A stretch of DNA of 6,507 bases from RUG626 sp964553775 (lineage in GTDB: Bacteria; Bacillota; Clostridia; Oscillospirales; Oscillospiraceae). Positions 5,676 to 6,507 of the stretch are shown here, one piece after another; positions within the stretch are counted from its first letter, which is position 1, and each line of letters begins with the position of its first letter. Location of the stretch: the NCBI GenBank assembly GCA_964553775.1, contig CAZKLU010000085.1, positions 1-6,507 of the forward strand, given 5' to 3'. Both the position numbers and the translations under genes were made by a program. The notes under the pieces were generated by a model, which was not told where the DNA came from, made no database searches, and worked only from the letters and a program-made list of their open reading frames with translations.

Positions 5676-6380
5676 CTATCCGTTATTATATGTCCGAGTA
5701 CCAAATATCGCTGTACCTACCCTGACAGTATTCGCTCCCGACATGATAGCTTCCTCGAAATCCGCGCTCATACCCATAGACAATATTCTCATTATACTAT
5801 TATCGTATTTTTTTGCTCTTATGTCAACATAAATTTTGTACATTTTTTCAAAATAATATTTCGTTTTTTTGACATCTCCGGCGGGTGGTATCGCCATAAG
5901 CCCCTCAACGCGCACATATGGCAGTGTCTCGGCAACGTCAAGAAGCTCCGGTACTCTTTCCGGCGAGATGCCGGACTTTGACTGCTCCCCGCCGATATTG
6001 ACTTCCAGAAGAACTCTTTGCGTTATGCCGAGGTTCCCTGCTATTTTAGAGATAAGTCTCAAAAGCTCCGGCGTGTCCACGGAATGTATAAGCTCCGCTT
6101 TGCCGACAACGTTTTTGGCTTTATTTTTCTGGAGGTGTCCTATGAAATGAAGAGACGCTCCCTCATAGGCGTTGGCTTTGAGCTTCTCCTCCATCTCCTG
6201 TACGCGGTTCTCTCCGAAATTCCGTATACCGCCCCTGAACGCCGAACGCACAGCCTCATATCCATTTTGTTTTGACGCGGCAATAAGAGTAACGCTCCCT
6301 TTTGAAAGACCGCACACCCGCTCCGCCTGCGCGACGCGGTCAAGTATTCTCTCAGCGTTCTCTGTAATATTCTCCCACAT
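5676..6380 (-). CDS. yggS: YggS/YlmE/PROSC-type pyridoxal phosphate homeostasis protein (234 aa)
   Basis: Single-domain PLP-binding protein of the alanine racemase N-terminal fold, thought to buffer free pyridoxal 5'-phosphate; no enzymatic reaction is established for the family. Numbered from Met at 6380, the landmarks are LIAASKQ (33-38, with PLP-binding Lys37), FGENRVQE (55-62), HFIGHLQKNK (78-87), GEQSKSG (131-137), GLMAIPP (160-166), SMGMSADFEEAI (201-212) and VRVGTAIFG (219-227), where phosphate contacts are expected. The frame stays open to a GTG at 6428 (250 aa) with another ATG at 6401. I prefer 6380 because family members begin with a helix like WENITENAERIL and are near this length. 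No start has a strong ribosome site (AAAGG 13 nt before 6380). It is called ylmE in the Bacillus division cluster. Confidence 0.95.
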   Translation of the reverse strand: MWENITENAERILDRVAQAERVCGLSKGSVTLIAASKQNGYEAVRSAFRGGIRNFGENRVQEMEEKLKANAYEGASLHFIGHLQKNKAKNVVGKAELIHSVDTPELLRLISKIAGNLGITQRVLLEVNIGGEQSKSGISPERVPELLDVAETLPYVRVEGLMAIPPAGDVKKTKYYFEKMYKIYVDIRAKKYDNSIMRILSMGMSADFEEAIMSGANTVRVGTAIFGTRTYNNG

Positions 6381-6449
6381 TATCAATCTTTTGCCTTTCA
6401 TAACCGAAATAATATTGTTCGTATTCACCGCTCGAAGGGGTGAGATAAT

Positions 6450-6489
6450 TTTATAGTAAACGACAGGAATAATTGCCGTTTACTATAAA
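6450..6489. repeat. Perfect 13-bp inverted repeat upstream of yggS
   Basis: TTTATAGTAAACG (6450-6462) and CGTTTACTATAAA (6477-6489) are perfect complements with a 14-nt centre that can add two or three further pairs. It lies in the non-coding DNA before yggS. The minus-strand 3' arm contains TATAAA, a possible -10 element, though no good -35 lies 16-18 bp upstream. No clean U-run follows on either strand. It may be an operator, a structured leader, the 3' end of an upstream transcript, or terminal repeats of a tiny element. Confidence 0.7.
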
Positions 6490-6507
6490 TCCTTAAATGC
6501 CCGTTTA

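Overview
This window looks like a chromosomal housekeeping segment from a Gram-positive bacterium of the Firmicutes. It most resembles a gut-type Clostridia/Oscillospiraceae lineage of moderate G+C. That placement rests on gene content and order (yggS, sepF, divIVA, ileS) and on the style of the proteins: a DivIVA with a long acidic/proline-rich linker, and an IleRS with MHKSLGN in place of the KMSKS loop. It is an inference, because no rRNA or other phylogenetic marker was available.

All five genes lie on the minus strand, so transcription runs from high to low coordinates. In that order they are: yggS (PLP homeostasis protein, 5676-6380, possibly starting at 6428); sepF (FtsZ-associated division protein, 5197-5664, 11 nt after yggS and translationally linked to it); a non-coding gap of 670 bp (4527-5196); divIVA (polar/septal scaffold, 3540-4526); a 147-bp spacer; ileS (isoleucyl-tRNA synthetase, 576-3392); and tyrS (tyrosyl-tRNA synthetase, 1-554, cut by the window edge) 21 nt behind ileS.

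This is the division-gene tail known from Bacillus and Clostridia as ylmD-ylmE(yggS)-sepF-ylmG-ylmH-divIVA-ileS, but ylmG and ylmH are absent. The 670-bp gap where they would sit has no convincing coding sequence. It holds several inverted repeats: a 13-bp near-perfect hairpin just upstream of divIVA, two identical 13-bp palindromes (GCGGCAGTGCCGC) flanking an AT-rich -10-like sequence, and a possible weak terminator after sepF. An 11-bp core of the same palindrome recurs in the ileS leader. The simplest reading is that sepF transcription ends in the gap and divIVA has its own promoter there, but this is not proven.

Functionally the segment couples septum assembly (SepF, DivIVA) with PLP homeostasis and tRNA charging (IleRS, TyrRS). 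I found no mobile element, CRISPR array, tRNA, rRNA or defence system. The points most worth a second look are the repeated palindromes, the missing ylmGH, the HxGH change in TyrRS (Thr45 in place of the first His), the absence of a T-box before ileS, and a 13-bp perfect inverted repeat upstream of yggS. I see no clear case for a new biological system.
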